Origin: Symbiodinium natans
Taxonomy: Eukaryota > Sar > Dinophyceae > Suessiales > Symbiodiniaceae
Reading direction: 5' to 3'
Assembly: GCA_905221605.1 (NCBI GenBank)
Contig: CAJNDS010002660.1
Location: forward strand, 167,001 to 231,000
DNA length: 64,000 nt
The first letter of the stretch is position 1. Each line of letters opens with the position of its first letter. A model generated the notes under the pieces. That model was not told where the DNA came from. It saw nothing but the letters and a program-made list of their open reading frames with translations, and did no database searches. Positions 1-9,784 of this stretch are shown here, piece after piece. Made by a program: the position numbers and the translations under genes.

Positions 1-164
1 CTGGCCCAAGCCCAGTTCTTTCATCAGAAGTCCGTTTTTGTGAGTCTTTCAACTCGGTGTGAAAACCAAGAACAAAGAAGCAACCGACCCAACAAAGCAG
101 CCACAAACAACCAAGAAACAAACAAAGCGGCGATACAACTCAGAAAGCGCTCAGTTTCCAAGTT

Positions 165-2485
165 GTGGGTTGTTGTGGGTGGGATTTGTCGGTTGTTTGT
201 TGTGGGGCGGGCTGTTGGGTTCTTGTAGGTGGGTTGTTCTGGGTGATTTTTTTGTGGTTGTGTGCTGTTGTGGGTGGGCTGTTGTGGGTGGGTTGGTTGT
301 TGTCTTGTGGGTGGGTTGTTGTGTTGTGGGTGGGTTGTTGTGTTGTGGGTGGGTTGTTGTGTTGTGGGTGGGTTGTTGTGTTGTGGGTGGGTTGTTGTGT
401 TGTGGGTTGGTTGTTGTGTTGTGGGTTGGTTGTTGTGTTGGTTGTTGTGTTGTGGGTTGGTTGTTGTGTGGGGGGTGGTTGTTGTGTGTGGGGGGTTGGT
501 TGTTGTGTGGGGGGTTGGTTGTTGTGTGGGAGGTGTGTGGGGGGTCGGTTGTTGTGTGGGGGGTTGGTTGTTGTGTTGGGGGTTGGTTGTGGGGGGTTGG
601 TTGTGGGGGGGTTGGTTGTGGGGGGGGGAGGGGGGGGTTGGTTGTGGGGGGTGGTGGTGGTGGGTGGTTGTGGTGGGTGGTTGTGGTGGGTGGTTGTGGT
701 GGGTGGTTGTGGTGGGTGGTTGTGGTGGGTGGTTGTGGTGGGTTGTGGTTTTTTGGTGTTTTTTTTTTTGTGGGTTTTTGTGGTTGTGGTGGGTTGTGGT
801 GGGTGGTTGTGGTGGGTTGTGGTTTTTTGGTGTTTTTTTTTTTGTGGGTTTTTGTGGTTGTGGTGGGTTGTTTTTTTTTTTTTTTGTGGGTTGTTTTTTT
901 TTTGTGGGTTGTGGGTTTTTGTGGGTTGTGGTTTTTTGTGGGTTGTGTTTTTTTGTGGGTTGTGGTTTTTTGTGGGTTGTGTTGTTTTTTGTGGGTTGTG
1001 GTGTTTTTGTGGGTTGTGTGTTTTTGTGGGTTGTGGTTTTTGTGGGTTGTGTTTTTTTGTGGGTTGTGGTTTTTTGTGGGTTGTGTTTTTTTGTGGGTTG
1101 TGGCTTTTTGTGGGTTGTGGCTTCTTGTGGGTTGTGTTTTTTTTTGTGGGTTGTGTTTTTTTTGTGGGTTGTGTGTGGTTTTTTGTGGGTTGTGTGGTTT
1201 TTTGTGGGTTGTATGGTTTTTTGTGGGTTGTGTGTTTTTTTGTGCGTTGTGTTTTTTTGTGGGTTGTGTTTTTTTGTGGGCTGTGGTTTTTTGTGGGTTG
1301 TGGATTTTTGTGGGTTGTGGTTTTTTGTGGGTTGTGTGTGGTTTTTTTGTGGCTTGTGTGGTTTTTTGTGGGTTGCGTGTTTTTTTGTGGGTTGTGTTTT
1401 TTTGTGGGTTGTGTTTTTTGTGGGTTGTGGCTTTTTTGTGGGATGTGTTTTTTTGTGGGTTGTGCTTTTTTGTGGGTTGTGTTTTTTTTGTGGGTTGTGG
1501 TTTTTTGTGGGTTGTGTTTTTTTTTTTGTGGGCTGTTTGTGTTGTGTTTTTTTTTTTTGTGGGTTGTGTTGTGGTTTTTTTTGTGGGTTGTGTTGTGTTT
1601 TTTTTTGTGGGTTGTGGGTTGTTTGTTTGTTTTTTTTGTGGGTTGTGGGTTGTTGTGTTTTTTTTTTTGGTGGGTTGTGGGTTGTTTTTTTTGGTGGGTT
1701 GTGGGTTGTTTCTTTTTGTGGGTTGTGGGTTGTGTTTTTTGTGGATTGTGGTTTTTTTTTGTGGGTTGAGGGTTGTTTTTTTTTTTTTTTTTTTTGTGGG
1801 TTGTGGGTTGTTTTTTTTTTTTTTTTTGTTTTTTTTTGTTTGTGGGTTGTGGGTTGTTCTTTTTTTTTTGTGGGTTGTCGTGGGTTGTGTTTTTTTGTGG
1901 GTTGTGGCTTTTTGTGCGTTGTGGTTTTTTGTGGGTTGTGGTTTTTTGTGCGTTGTGTTTTTTTTGTGGGTTGTGGTTTTTTGTGGGTTGTGGTTTTTTG
2001 TGGGTTGTGGTTTTTTGTGGGTTGTGGTTTTTCGTGGGTTGTGGTTTTTTGTGGGTTGTGGGTCTTTTGTGGGTTGTGGGAAAAGGTTGTGGTTTTTTTG
2101 TGGGTTGTGGTTTTTTGTGGGTTGTGGGTTTTTTGTGGGTTGTGGGAAAAGGTTGTGGTTTTTTTGTGGGTTGTGGTTTTTTGTGGGTTGTGGTTTTTTG
2201 TGGGTTGTGGTTTTTTGTGGGTTGTGTTTTTTTGTGGGTTGTGTTTTTTTGTGGGTTGTGGTTTCTTGTGGGTTGTGGTTTTTTGTGGGTTGTGTGTTTT
2301 TTTGTGCGTTGTGTGTTTTTGTGGGTTGTGTTTTTTTGTGGGTTGTGGTTTTTTGTGGGTTGTGGTTTTTTGTGGGTTGTGTTTTTTTTGTGGGTTGTGT
2401 TTTTTTGTGGGTTGTGGTTTTTTGTGGGTTGTGTTTTTTTGTGGGTTGTGAGGTGTTTTTGTGGGTTGTGTGGTTTTTTGTGGGT

Positions 2486-2488
<3 letters not shown>
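165..2488. repeat. G/T-only minisatellite
   Basis: The plus strand is almost free of A and C for 2.3 kb. It evolves from GTTGTGGGTGG units at the left, through GGGGGTTGGTTGTG, to a roughly 16-18 bp unit of GTGGGTTGTGG plus a T run. Several long ORFs span it on both strands, but they are repeat translations (His-Lys-Pro-Gln-Thr on the minus strand, Gly-Phe-Val-Cys on the plus strand) and are not annotated as genes. The same motif reappears at 3,559-3,750, so the two arrays probably share an origin. Confidence 0.95.

Positions 2489-2565
<77 letters not shown>
2489..2565. repeat. (GT)n microsatellite
   Basis: About 38 uninterrupted GT dinucleotides sit directly at the right edge of the G/T minisatellite. 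The preceding unit ends in GGGTTGCGT and passes smoothly into the GT run, so this looks like one continuous repeat tract that slipped into a dinucleotide. Confidence 0.97.
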
Positions 2566-2566
<1 letters not shown>

Positions 2567-3040
2567 CACACCGCTGTACATGCGGGAACGTCAACAAGCA
2601 CTGCATACGAGAGCGAAAAGAAGCACGAATTTGCGATCTAACAAGTTTTTTGCACATGATATTCAGCAGGGGGCAGGAGCACCTTGATCAGACTCCTGCC
2701 AAAGAAGACGCTGATCAAGGTGGTGATGCATCCAGGGACGCCTGGGTGTGTACCTGCAGTGATATGTGATATACTGCATTATCCTCGCTGTGCATTGGTA
2801 CCGTTCTCGCTGTTGTTCAACTACCTCAACCACAACGCAGTTTTGAACATGGATTTCGTATTTTGCTTGGCATGTGGGTGAATTCTTGGTGCCGTGAGCA
2901 TGACATACCCCAAACCCCAGAAGACCTCGAGCCCATCAAGCTTGAGTGGAATGTGATGCATGAGCATGTCTTCTGAGCATGTTGTCGGAGCATGTCCAGC
3001 GAGTCTCAGACGAGCATGAACATGGACGAGAGCATGGAGA
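2566..3040. other. unassigned single-copy stretch
   Basis: Mixed-composition DNA with short ORFs on both strands and no recognisable protein. GAGCAT hexamers begin to appear near 2,895 and lead into the 67-bp repeat that follows. I see no supported gene. Confidence 0.5.
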
Positions 3041-3385
3041 AGGTTCGGAACATGAGTGTTAGAGCATATGAGCATGCACTGTGGAGCATCGGAGCGCGAT
3101 GAGCAGAGTTGCGGGAGCATGAAGTGTGTAGCATCAGAGCATGACTTGCACAGCATCTGAGCGTGATGAGCAGAATTATGCGAGCATCAGCTGTGGAGCA
3201 TCAGAGCATGAATTGTAGAGCTTCTGAACGTGGTGAGCAAGCTTGTGTGAGCATGCGTTGTGGAGCATCGGAGCATGACTTGCAGAGCATCTGAGCGTGA
3301 TGAGCAGAATTGGGTGAGCATAAACTGCGGAGCATCAGAGTGTGAATTGTAGAGCATCGGAACGTGATGAGCACAGTTTGCAGAA
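3041..3385. repeat. 67-bp degenerate GAGCAT repeat
   Basis: Five diverged units start near 3,083, 3,150, 3,217, 3,285 and 3,353. Each contains a version of GAGCATCTGAGCGTGATGAG followed by CAGA and a short spacer. The spacing is 67-68 bp throughout. Within each unit GAGCAT recurs several times, so the array is a higher-order repeat of a hexamer. An antisense ORF over it is a by-product of the periodicity. Confidence 0.8.
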
Positions 3386-3535
3386 GACCCTAAACCCTAT
3401 ATGATATGTCATATAAACATTCATTCGCGACCCTTCTACCTCATCACTCAAGAGCTCATCCACTACCTCTTGATTGAGCATGTCCTTCTCCAGCAGATCT
3501 CCAACTACATGAATATGTGGAACACTAAAACAAAA

Positions 3536-3750
3536 AGTGTGTGTGTGTGTGTGTGTGTGTTTTTGTGGGTTGTGTGGTTTTTTGTGGGTGCTGGGTTGTG
3601 GGTTGTGGGTTGTGGGTTGTGGGTTGTGGGTTGTGGGTTGTGGGTTGTGGGTTGTGGGTTGTGGGTTGTTGGTTGTTGGTTGTTGGTTGTTGGTTGTTGG
3701 TTGTTGGTTGTTGGTTGTTGGTTGTTGGTTGTTGGTTGTGGTTGTTGTTG
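3536..3750. repeat. GT run plus TTGTGGG and TTGTTGG arrays
   Basis: A short GT run is followed by a piece of the GTGGGTTGTG-type repeat. It then becomes a homogeneous TTGTGGG array, which changes abruptly to a homogeneous TTGTTGG array near 3,665. The sharp switch between two pure heptamers differing by one base shows local homogenisation. It resembles a miniature copy of the 165-2,565 array. Confidence 0.92.
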
Positions 3751-3778
3751 TTGCCTGTCCTGTCGAAAAAAGAATTAA

Positions 3779-3985
3779 GTTACTGCGTTTGCATTCGCAT
3801 CGGGCTTATCTTCATATGAGGATGAGGTGAAGAAATCCAAGAAGAGGAGGAAGACGGGTGCTGCAAAGGACTCCAGTCCAATGTGGTGGCTATCCGAAAA
3901 GAGTGACTGCTGCTATTCAAAAGTGTTTTCATGCGTCGTTTTTCCAAAGTGTGGAAGAGGGAAGGAAAAAGACCAATCTCTCTAG
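3779..3985 (+). pseudogene. Lys-rich ORF fragment, possible retroelement remnant
   Basis: An open frame without ATG runs from a stop at 3,776 to TAG at 3,983-3,985. It begins with a Ser/Glu segment (SSYEDEVKKSKKRRK) that resembles the SSYEESS plus Lys-rich start of the larger protein at 6,525. The resemblance is short and compositional. I read it as a decayed piece of a related element, with low confidence. A 122-codon ORF in another frame (3,858-4,226) has no recognisable features. Confidence 0.25.
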
Positions 3986-4755
3986 CTTGATGTCAAACTT
4001 TACGGGTGTGCTCACTCTGGCCTCTCCCTGCTGTTTTTGGCAGATGTTGAAACAGTTCACAAGTCTTCACTGCAAACAAACTCTTCTTTGCACCGCCCAC
4101 TGGCTGTTGAGTCACCTTCCTCCAGTGCGGAGTGGTTGCATCTTTGGACTTAAAGGGGGCTTGGTGACGGCTGTTTTTGTGGGCCAGAACGTGGAGCTTG
4201 TTGCCTTTTATGCAATCAAATCCTGAAAGAGGTTCCACGGTGCTGCGTGGCTTGAACAACTCAGGCACAGTGAAGGGTGGCTTATGAAAGAGCAACCCAC
4301 AAGGACCCATGCAGCGCACCGCCGCACTAACAGCACTCAGCTCTCAATTCAGTTTTGTTTGGGTTGAGCAGCTCTGCACGCCCTAAAGAAGTCGCAGCTA
4401 CATAGGCTGCGCACAAGCTTACGAATTGCCACTGCCCAAACCTGCCGGATTAACGCAAGTTTTTTGACAGAACAGAACTTACGGGTGGAAAGCTGCACAG
4501 GGTTTGCCTTTGAGCCGGCTTATCTTGAGAAGCATGGAGGCGGCTGTAAACTGCAGGTTCCAACACGAATGCTTGCACGGAAAACCGAAAGTGGAGCCTT
4601 GGCTGAAGACCTGGCTCAAGGTTTAAGGCCACGAGCTTCTGCAAACGTCTTTTGGTCTTTTTACGTAGTAAGGAGCGTGGAAGCCCGTTGTTGAGAAAGA
4701 GCCCAATACACAACAAGTAAGAGTTGGCAAGTGCGTGTGTTGAAGGTCTGTGACC
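3986..4755. other. unassigned, no supported gene
   Basis: ORFs of 76 to 225 codons overlap here on both strands with no recognisable domain and no consistent coding bias. The longest is on the minus strand at 4,450-5,127. I cannot choose between them and annotate none. Confidence 0.4.
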
Positions 4756-4917
4756 ATGGCTGAGCGTGGACGTCCGTCGTACTACAACATCGGGGAAGGT
4801 AAGGGCCCTGATGGGATGGTGCGGAGAAGGAGACAGTTCCAGGAGCCTGCTCACAGAAGACCAGACAGACCACGTACGTGCCAGTATTGCCGTTGGAAGC
4901 GTTGGAGAATTCGCTGA
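4756..4917 (+). CDS. small basic 53-aa ORF
   Basis: ATG in a good context (GACCATGG) opens a 53-residue frame ending in TGA. It is very rich in Arg (RRRR, RPDRPR, RWKRWRIR), with a CQYC pair near residues 42-45 that could bind metal but lacks a second pair. I do not recognise it. It lies 470 bp upstream of the retroelement terminus and may belong to a truncated relative, whose first proteins are also Arg-rich. It could also be a chance ORF. Confidence 0.25.
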   Translation: MAERGRPSYYNIGEGKGPDGMVRRRRQFQEPAHRRPDRPRTCQYCRWKRWRIR

Positions 4918-5390
4918 AAGTCGCCACAACCGTTGCAGCCACCCCTGATAACCCCACCAGGTCTGGAAGGAGAGCCGCAGCTCGACACTGCAGCAGTGCA
5001 GGCAGTTGGAGTCGCACATTCCATCAGGAATCCAAAGCGGAGAGTTATGAAGTTTATCTGCCTTGGTCGCCTTGTTTGATGACCGCATCTCATCCGAAGT
5101 CCAGCAATGCGTGCGAAGAATGGACAAAGCCTGAACAAAGACTTGAGCAAGGGTGAGAGCGTGCGAAGTATCAGAGTGTTTCCCTTGAAACGCAAAGCAG
5201 CCTTAGAAACCCTACTCATTTAAGGTAAGAAAACCAGGGAAACTACCAAACCCCACAACCCACACAGTAAGCAAGTACTTACCACAGCTTTTCACTTTCA
5301 GGCAAGTCACGCACAAGACAAGCAACTTACTCGTGTTCCAAAGTACCAAGTGCAAGTAACCCTTGACGTCACACAGCTCATTCTGTTACG
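4918..5390. other. left flank of the retroelement
   Basis: Unassigned sequence up to the retroelement left end. The last bases before the terminus are TTCTGTTACG. No target-site duplication is expected for a tyrosine-recombinase element, and none is seen. Confidence 0.4.
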
Positions 5391-5595
5391 CTGCGTTCTT
5401 CGAGTGCCCGCAGAAGATAGGGCTTTATTGTGAGAGGAAAAATTGTGGTGCAATTTTAGTAGCTTGAGCTGACAGTTGTCTTTTGTGGTTCCGTTTTGAT
5501 GGAACTGAAGTGCATGGTTGTTCATTGATGAAATCTTTCTTCGTCGCAAGGTGATCGGCTCGAAAAGCCGAGTGAAAGAGAAGAAAATTTTTGAC
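5391..5595 (+). repeat. split direct repeat a1 (left terminus)
   Basis: This 205-bp segment from CTGCGTTCTTCG to ATTTTTGAC recurs at 14,581-14,785 with one difference (TTTTAGTAG here, TTTTGGTAG there). It is the left end of the element. A G precedes both copies and may be part of the recombination core. Confidence 0.9.
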
Positions 5596-5672
5596 ACAAC
5601 CGGGCTGGGTGCTTAACAGGCTCCTCTTCTGAATAGGCTCCCCGCGCTGACGAACCAGTTAGCTGTCCATCG

Positions 5673-6044
5673 ATGGATCGTCCCCGGTCCCGCTCTCGTG
5701 GAAGGGGGAGCCGTGAATGCAGCGATGACAATGATCGCGTTGTTGCTTTGGAAGCTCGAGTCACTGAACTTGAGAGTGTTGTGACCATTTTGAGTTCGGA
5801 AGTTGCTGGATTGTCAGAACGTGTACGTGAACTTCAAGAGCGTACAGCTGAGATTCCTTTGATGCAAAGGCAGATGCAGGATATGAATGTTCGTTTGACT
5901 GCATTTTGCCGCATGGTTGAGATGTCAGAAGACCGCCATCAGGGGGCATTGAGGGCACTCGGAGTGCCTATATCGCAGTGGAGCGACAGAAGCGCGTGGG
6001 CAGTGCTCATCCACTGGCTGCGTCACCACCTCAGAATCCCATGA
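5673..6044 (+). CDS. Arg/Ser-start coiled-coil protein, element ORF
   Basis: A 123-aa ORF beginning 78 bp inside the left repeat. It starts with an Arg/Ser-rich patch (MDRPRSRSRGRGS), followed by a clear heptad region at residues 20-75 (VVALEARVTELESVV, then LSERVRELQERT) predicting a coiled coil. Its position directly behind the terminus suggests the first product of the element, perhaps a nucleic-acid-binding or multimerising protein. The last ~25 residues look less natural and the frame may change after residue ~100. Not recognised as a known family. Confidence 0.5.
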   Translation: MDRPRSRSRGRGSRECSDDNDRVVALEARVTELESVVTILSSEVAGLSERVRELQERTAEIPLMQRQMQDMNVRLTAFCRMVEMSEDRHQGALRALGVPISQWSDRSAWAVLIHWLRHHLRIP

Positions 6045-6524
6045 CTTCTTGCGCAAGTTCAGCACTGTGCACCTGTGTGAATCTGGGGGCCTCCTTGACT
6101 CGACCTTCAGACAGCAGCTTCGACCTCAGATGGGGGTAGTGTGGCCGCAGCTTACTGTCAGATTGAACACTTTGCTTCTCTGTGTATTTGGTGCTGCGCT
6201 CGATCGGAGTTAGATTGTTCAATTTTGCTTGGTGTTGACTCAGTTTCGCCTGCCCATCAGGTCGTATTCAGGTTTTTGCGAGAATGAGTACGCTTTGCTC
6301 AAAAAGAGCATGGTTCAGAAAAACCAGAGAAAGCTCAGAAAGAGCTCCAGAGCGTGGGTGAGAAACACCAAAGCAGCGTGATGGCTGTTGAGCTGGTTAG
6401 CTTTTAGACAGACAGCATGTCCTGTGGAGTGTGTGTTATGCACAGCAACTTTTCGTGTCTCTTTTGTGGACTCGAGCTGATAGGGATTTTGCCCGTGAGT
6501 TCTGTTTGGAAGTGTTCCATTGCC

Positions 6525-7751
6525 ATGACGAGCTCGGATTCTAGCTCTGAGAGCTCGTATGAGGAAAGCTCCAGCTCACCTTCGGAGCCGACGCCTCCCA
6601 GGAAGCGAGAGAAGAAGTCGAAAGCTTCAAAGAAGTCCAGAAAGGACAAGAAAAAGGGGGCGAGCAAGAAGAAGCATGAGAAGCATGCGAAGTCCAAAAA
6701 GTCCAAGAAGGACAAAAAGAAGAAAGACAAAAAGTCGGAGGAGGATCCTCCTGCGAGAAGAGAGCCCGAAAAGAGTTGGCGAGGCTGGAATTGGGGAAAT
6801 CAGAGTTCCGGCTCAGACTGGAAGAAGAAGTCTGATGACGACAGCTCTTGGAAGGCTGATGACTGGAAGAACCAGCGGAACTGGAACAGTGGAGGATCTT
6901 GGAAGCAGTCCAATTGGAATTGGAAAAGGGGGGCTCCGAAAGGACAAACCCCGAAATTCAAGGCGCGTCCGGCAGCCAAAGATGATGACTTGGAAGCTGA
7001 CTGGGACTATTGGTCCATCGCCATCGAAAATTGCAAGAAAGATCTGCACAGAGTTGCTAGCCCAGCGGAAGCAAGGGACGCTGGCACAGCCATCACCTTG
7101 GATGATGCCTACGACAATGAGGTGTATGAACGCGTCCTGGAAGAGCTGGGAGCGATGCATAAAGACAATGTGCCGGGATCGTTGCTCAAGAAGTTGACCG
7201 AGTCTCTGGTCAAAAGCCAGCGTGCGTGGCCTGATGTGGAGAACAGCTTCCTCATGGAAGGGGGAGGATGGACTGCGCTAGTGGTGCCAGTCTTTGATGG
7301 CGGAGAGCAGTCAGGAAAGCCCTTGACCTCCGAATTCCACAGGGAAGTGTTAGAGCAGGATGCTTTCCCTTACAGCTTCGCCCATGGAACGTCCTTTGGG
7401 TCGTTGCCGTACATCATGGCGGAAGGAATGATTCGTCCTCAGAACTGGACTGTTCTGCCGTCGCTTGGATTCTTTGGGATTGCCTGCATGGGCTGGCTGG
7501 AGCACGACAAAGATTCGGAAGTGCTCAAGCAACTCTTGAACAACGCCCTTTCCATCGGGAAGGGGCAACAAGATGCCCTCGTGCTTGGACAAGTGCGTGC
7601 GATCGACAAACACGTCGTACTGAGTGCTGGAGGCAACCAAAGGTTGCAAGTGGCTACGCGAAAGGCTGGCCTCGCCAGAGGCACGGACGCATGGTGTATT
7701 CGCACCGATGTGGCCCACATCAGGGGCGTAGCTGTCACGTTCCCCTCTTAA
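6525..7751 (+). CDS. Lys/Ser-rich protein with HGT motif, element ORF
   Basis: I chose the ATG at 6,525 (context GCCATGACGAGC), because the same start string is used by the Gag-like ORF at 9,785; a longer frame starts at 6,417. Residues 1-75 are Ser/Glu then Lys-rich (repeated SKK and KDKKK), a likely nuclear or RNA-binding tail. A Trp/Asn/Ser-rich segment follows (SWKQSNWNWKRG). The C-terminal ~230 residues look globular. They contain FAHGTSFGSLPYIMAEGMI followed about 15 residues later by GFFGIAC. That layout recalls the His-Gly-Thr and following strand of the ADP-ribosyltransferase/KptA fold, but the other catalytic residues are not evident. I call it unknown with a possible ART-like fold. 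The stop is TAA at 7,749-7,751. Confidence 0.55.
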   Translation: MTSSDSSSESSYEESSSSPSEPTPPRKREKKSKASKKSRKDKKKGASKKKHEKHAKSKKSKKDKKKKDKKSEEDPPARREPEKSWRGWNWGNQSSGSDWKKKSDDDSSWKADDWKNQRNWNSGGSWKQSNWNWKRGAPKGQTPKFKARPAAKDDDLEADWDYWSIAIENCKKDLHRVASPAEARDAGTAITLDDAYDNEVYERVLEELGAMHKDNVPGSLLKKLTESLVKSQRAWPDVENSFLMEGGGWTALVVPVFDGGEQSGKPLTSEFHREVLEQDAFPYSFAHGTSFGSLPYIMAEGMIRPQNWTVLPSLGFFGIACMGWLEHDKDSEVLKQLLNNALSIGKGQQDALVLGQVRAIDKHVVLSAGGNQRLQVATRKAGLARGTDAWCIRTDVAHIRGVAVTFPS

Positions 7752-7926
7752 GAGGTGAAACTTCGCAACGACAGCCGTGAAGATTGAGCATCTCTTCCTT
7801 GAAAAGAAGTGCTGTGTGCAGTCCATAGTCTCGCACAGGTGTGGCCGGAGGGCTGGTTGGGTGTGCCCCCGTGTGCAAGGGTCCATTGCCTTTGAGTGGA
7901 TGATTTTGTTGGCTCACAGTTGAAAC

Positions 7927-9660
7927 ATGGAAGCGGGCCAGGACCTTAAGCTGAAAGCTGATCTTTTGAATCACTTATAGCAGCGGTACCGTGACAGTGG
8001 ACTGCCAAAACAGCCTTGGGAATTGCCAGCGACTTTGCCTGTGTTTGACCCCGTAAAGGCGACATTTCCGGCCAGGTTGACGATTCCTTCGCAGCAAGGC
8101 TTGAACATTGCGGCTCCAAATGGGAGTCAGGGATCTGCGAGCTCGTCAGCGCCTAAGAGACAGCCGAGAGCACAAGCCGACTTTGAGATTGCCTGGAGCC
8201 GGGCTGTTTCTGTCAAAAGGCCCAGAACAGGGGCTAATCAACGAGCTATCGCAGTCGACAAAATACAAGCAGTCATCACTGAATTCCCGGAGCATTTTAT
8301 GATCGTTGAATTGATCAAAGAGGATCAGGCACTGGGCATCGAAGGGTCTGAAACCCTCCATGCAGTCCTTCTCCCGCAGGCACCGGCTACAATCATCAAG
8401 CATGCCGGCCCATTGCGTACCTTTATGCGTTGGATGTTCAAACATTGTTTTTCTGTGAAGATTGATGAGTCCTCAGTTTGGAGGTACGTTCAGTGTGTCC
8501 TGAAGGATCACAAAACTGCGCCTTCCACAATGAGCACAACCCTGAAAGCTGTGCGATGGAGTTATCACACGTTGGGGCTGAAAATTGTGACAATGGTCTT
8601 TTCCAGCCCTCGCATTCATGGAGCTGTTATCGGCTGTCTTCAGGACAAAAACCCCTGGCGACCCGCCCCAGCACTCACTGTGGCGGAAGTTTTGCAGCTG
8701 CATGACATTGCCAACAATGACGGTGTCAATATAGTTGACCGTGCAGGGGCCGCTCATTTTCTCGGTATGCTGTATGGGAGGTGCCGTGCCTCGGATGTGC
8801 GAGAGATTGCTAGTATCCACTGGGACCGGCCCCCCAACGGACCCTGGGATCAGGGCTTTATCGAGATGCAGACTTTGTCACACAAAACGGCACGACTCGA
8901 CGTCCAGAAGCACCGTATGCTTCCCATTGTCCTGCCCGGAAGGGGCATTGCCCAGAAGCCTTTTGGAGATACCCTCATAGAAGTGAGAACCCAGGCCGGT
9001 CTCCCGATGCAACTTGACAAGGAACCTTTCTTGCCTGCGCCCAAGCAGGATGAACTTTGGACGGCCGAGCCCTTAGAGTCTTGTGAAATTTCTAAGTGGT
9101 TGCAGGGTTTGCTCCCTCGGCCAAACGCCGGGCTGACCAGTCACAGTTTAAAAGCCACCCTGCTTGTCTGGTGCTGTAAATTCGGCCTGAGCCGCGAATC
9201 TAGGCGTGTTTTAGGGCGGCACGCTGACTCTGCGGCCGGATCTGACGCTGTATACGGGCGTGATATACAAGCGCAGGCCTTGCGAGAGTTAGAGGTGGTG
9301 TTGTCAGCAGTCCGAGCCGGCTTCTTCCACCCAGACGCTACCCGCAGCGGGGTATTTTCTGCCGGGCACTCAAGGGATACCCTTTTGAAAGCGGCTGCCT
9401 GTGAGGCGCCCACAGGAATGACTGATCCTGGCCAGGAGTCAGACGAAGCTTTGGAGGTCTTGTCAGAATCTTCGGCGCCAGAGGCCCCGGCACTAGGTGC
9501 TGACACGTATTGGTCGCATCCTCAGAGCACGATAGTTCACCGGAGGGTCGCTGCAGCTAACAAATTTGCTTGCGGACGCCCATTTTTGGCTACGTATCCT
9601 CGTGTGTCGTTGGACAGAGCTAAGCTCCTGCCACAGTGCAAAACCTGTTTTCACTCCTGA
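7927..9660 (+). CDS. tyrosine recombinase (integrase) of the retroelement
   Basis: The main open frame is 7,981-9,660. The nearest in-frame ATG is at 7,927 but is separated by a TAG at 7,978-7,980. Counting residues from codon 8,023, catalytic candidates are the Arg cluster in YGRCRASDV (253/255), Lys in SHKTAR (~288), His-x-x-Lys in TSHSLKAT (374/377), His in LGRHAD (400) and Tyr in AVYGRD (411). This R...K...HxxK...H...Y order is that of tyrosine recombinases; Lys in place of the usual second Arg is a variation. It should integrate the circular cDNA of the element without target duplication, matching the split repeats. The ~200-residue N-terminal part would be the core-binding domain. The early TAG means either translation starts downstream at a non-ATG codon, the stop is read through, or this copy is damaged. 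Confidence 0.8.
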
Positions 9661-9784
9661 GAGTGGGCAAGAGGTTAAAACACTAAGGCCCTTGTTTTGC
9701 CTGCCCCACTCGCCTGGGTGCCGTCGGCCTAACCGCTCCATGTTGCCAGAGTTTGGGTTCACAGCTGTAAATAGGTTCTTGGCC

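Noticed and set aside
24-2657. ORFs of 729-877 codons on both strands
   Set aside because: They are translations of the G/T minisatellite (His/Thr/Pro/Gln/Lys or Gly/Val/Phe/Cys repeats) with no non-repetitive domain.
4450-5127. 225-codon minus-strand ORF
   Set aside because: Overlaps plus-strand ORFs in every frame and has no recognisable domain or natural composition, so not supported as a gene.
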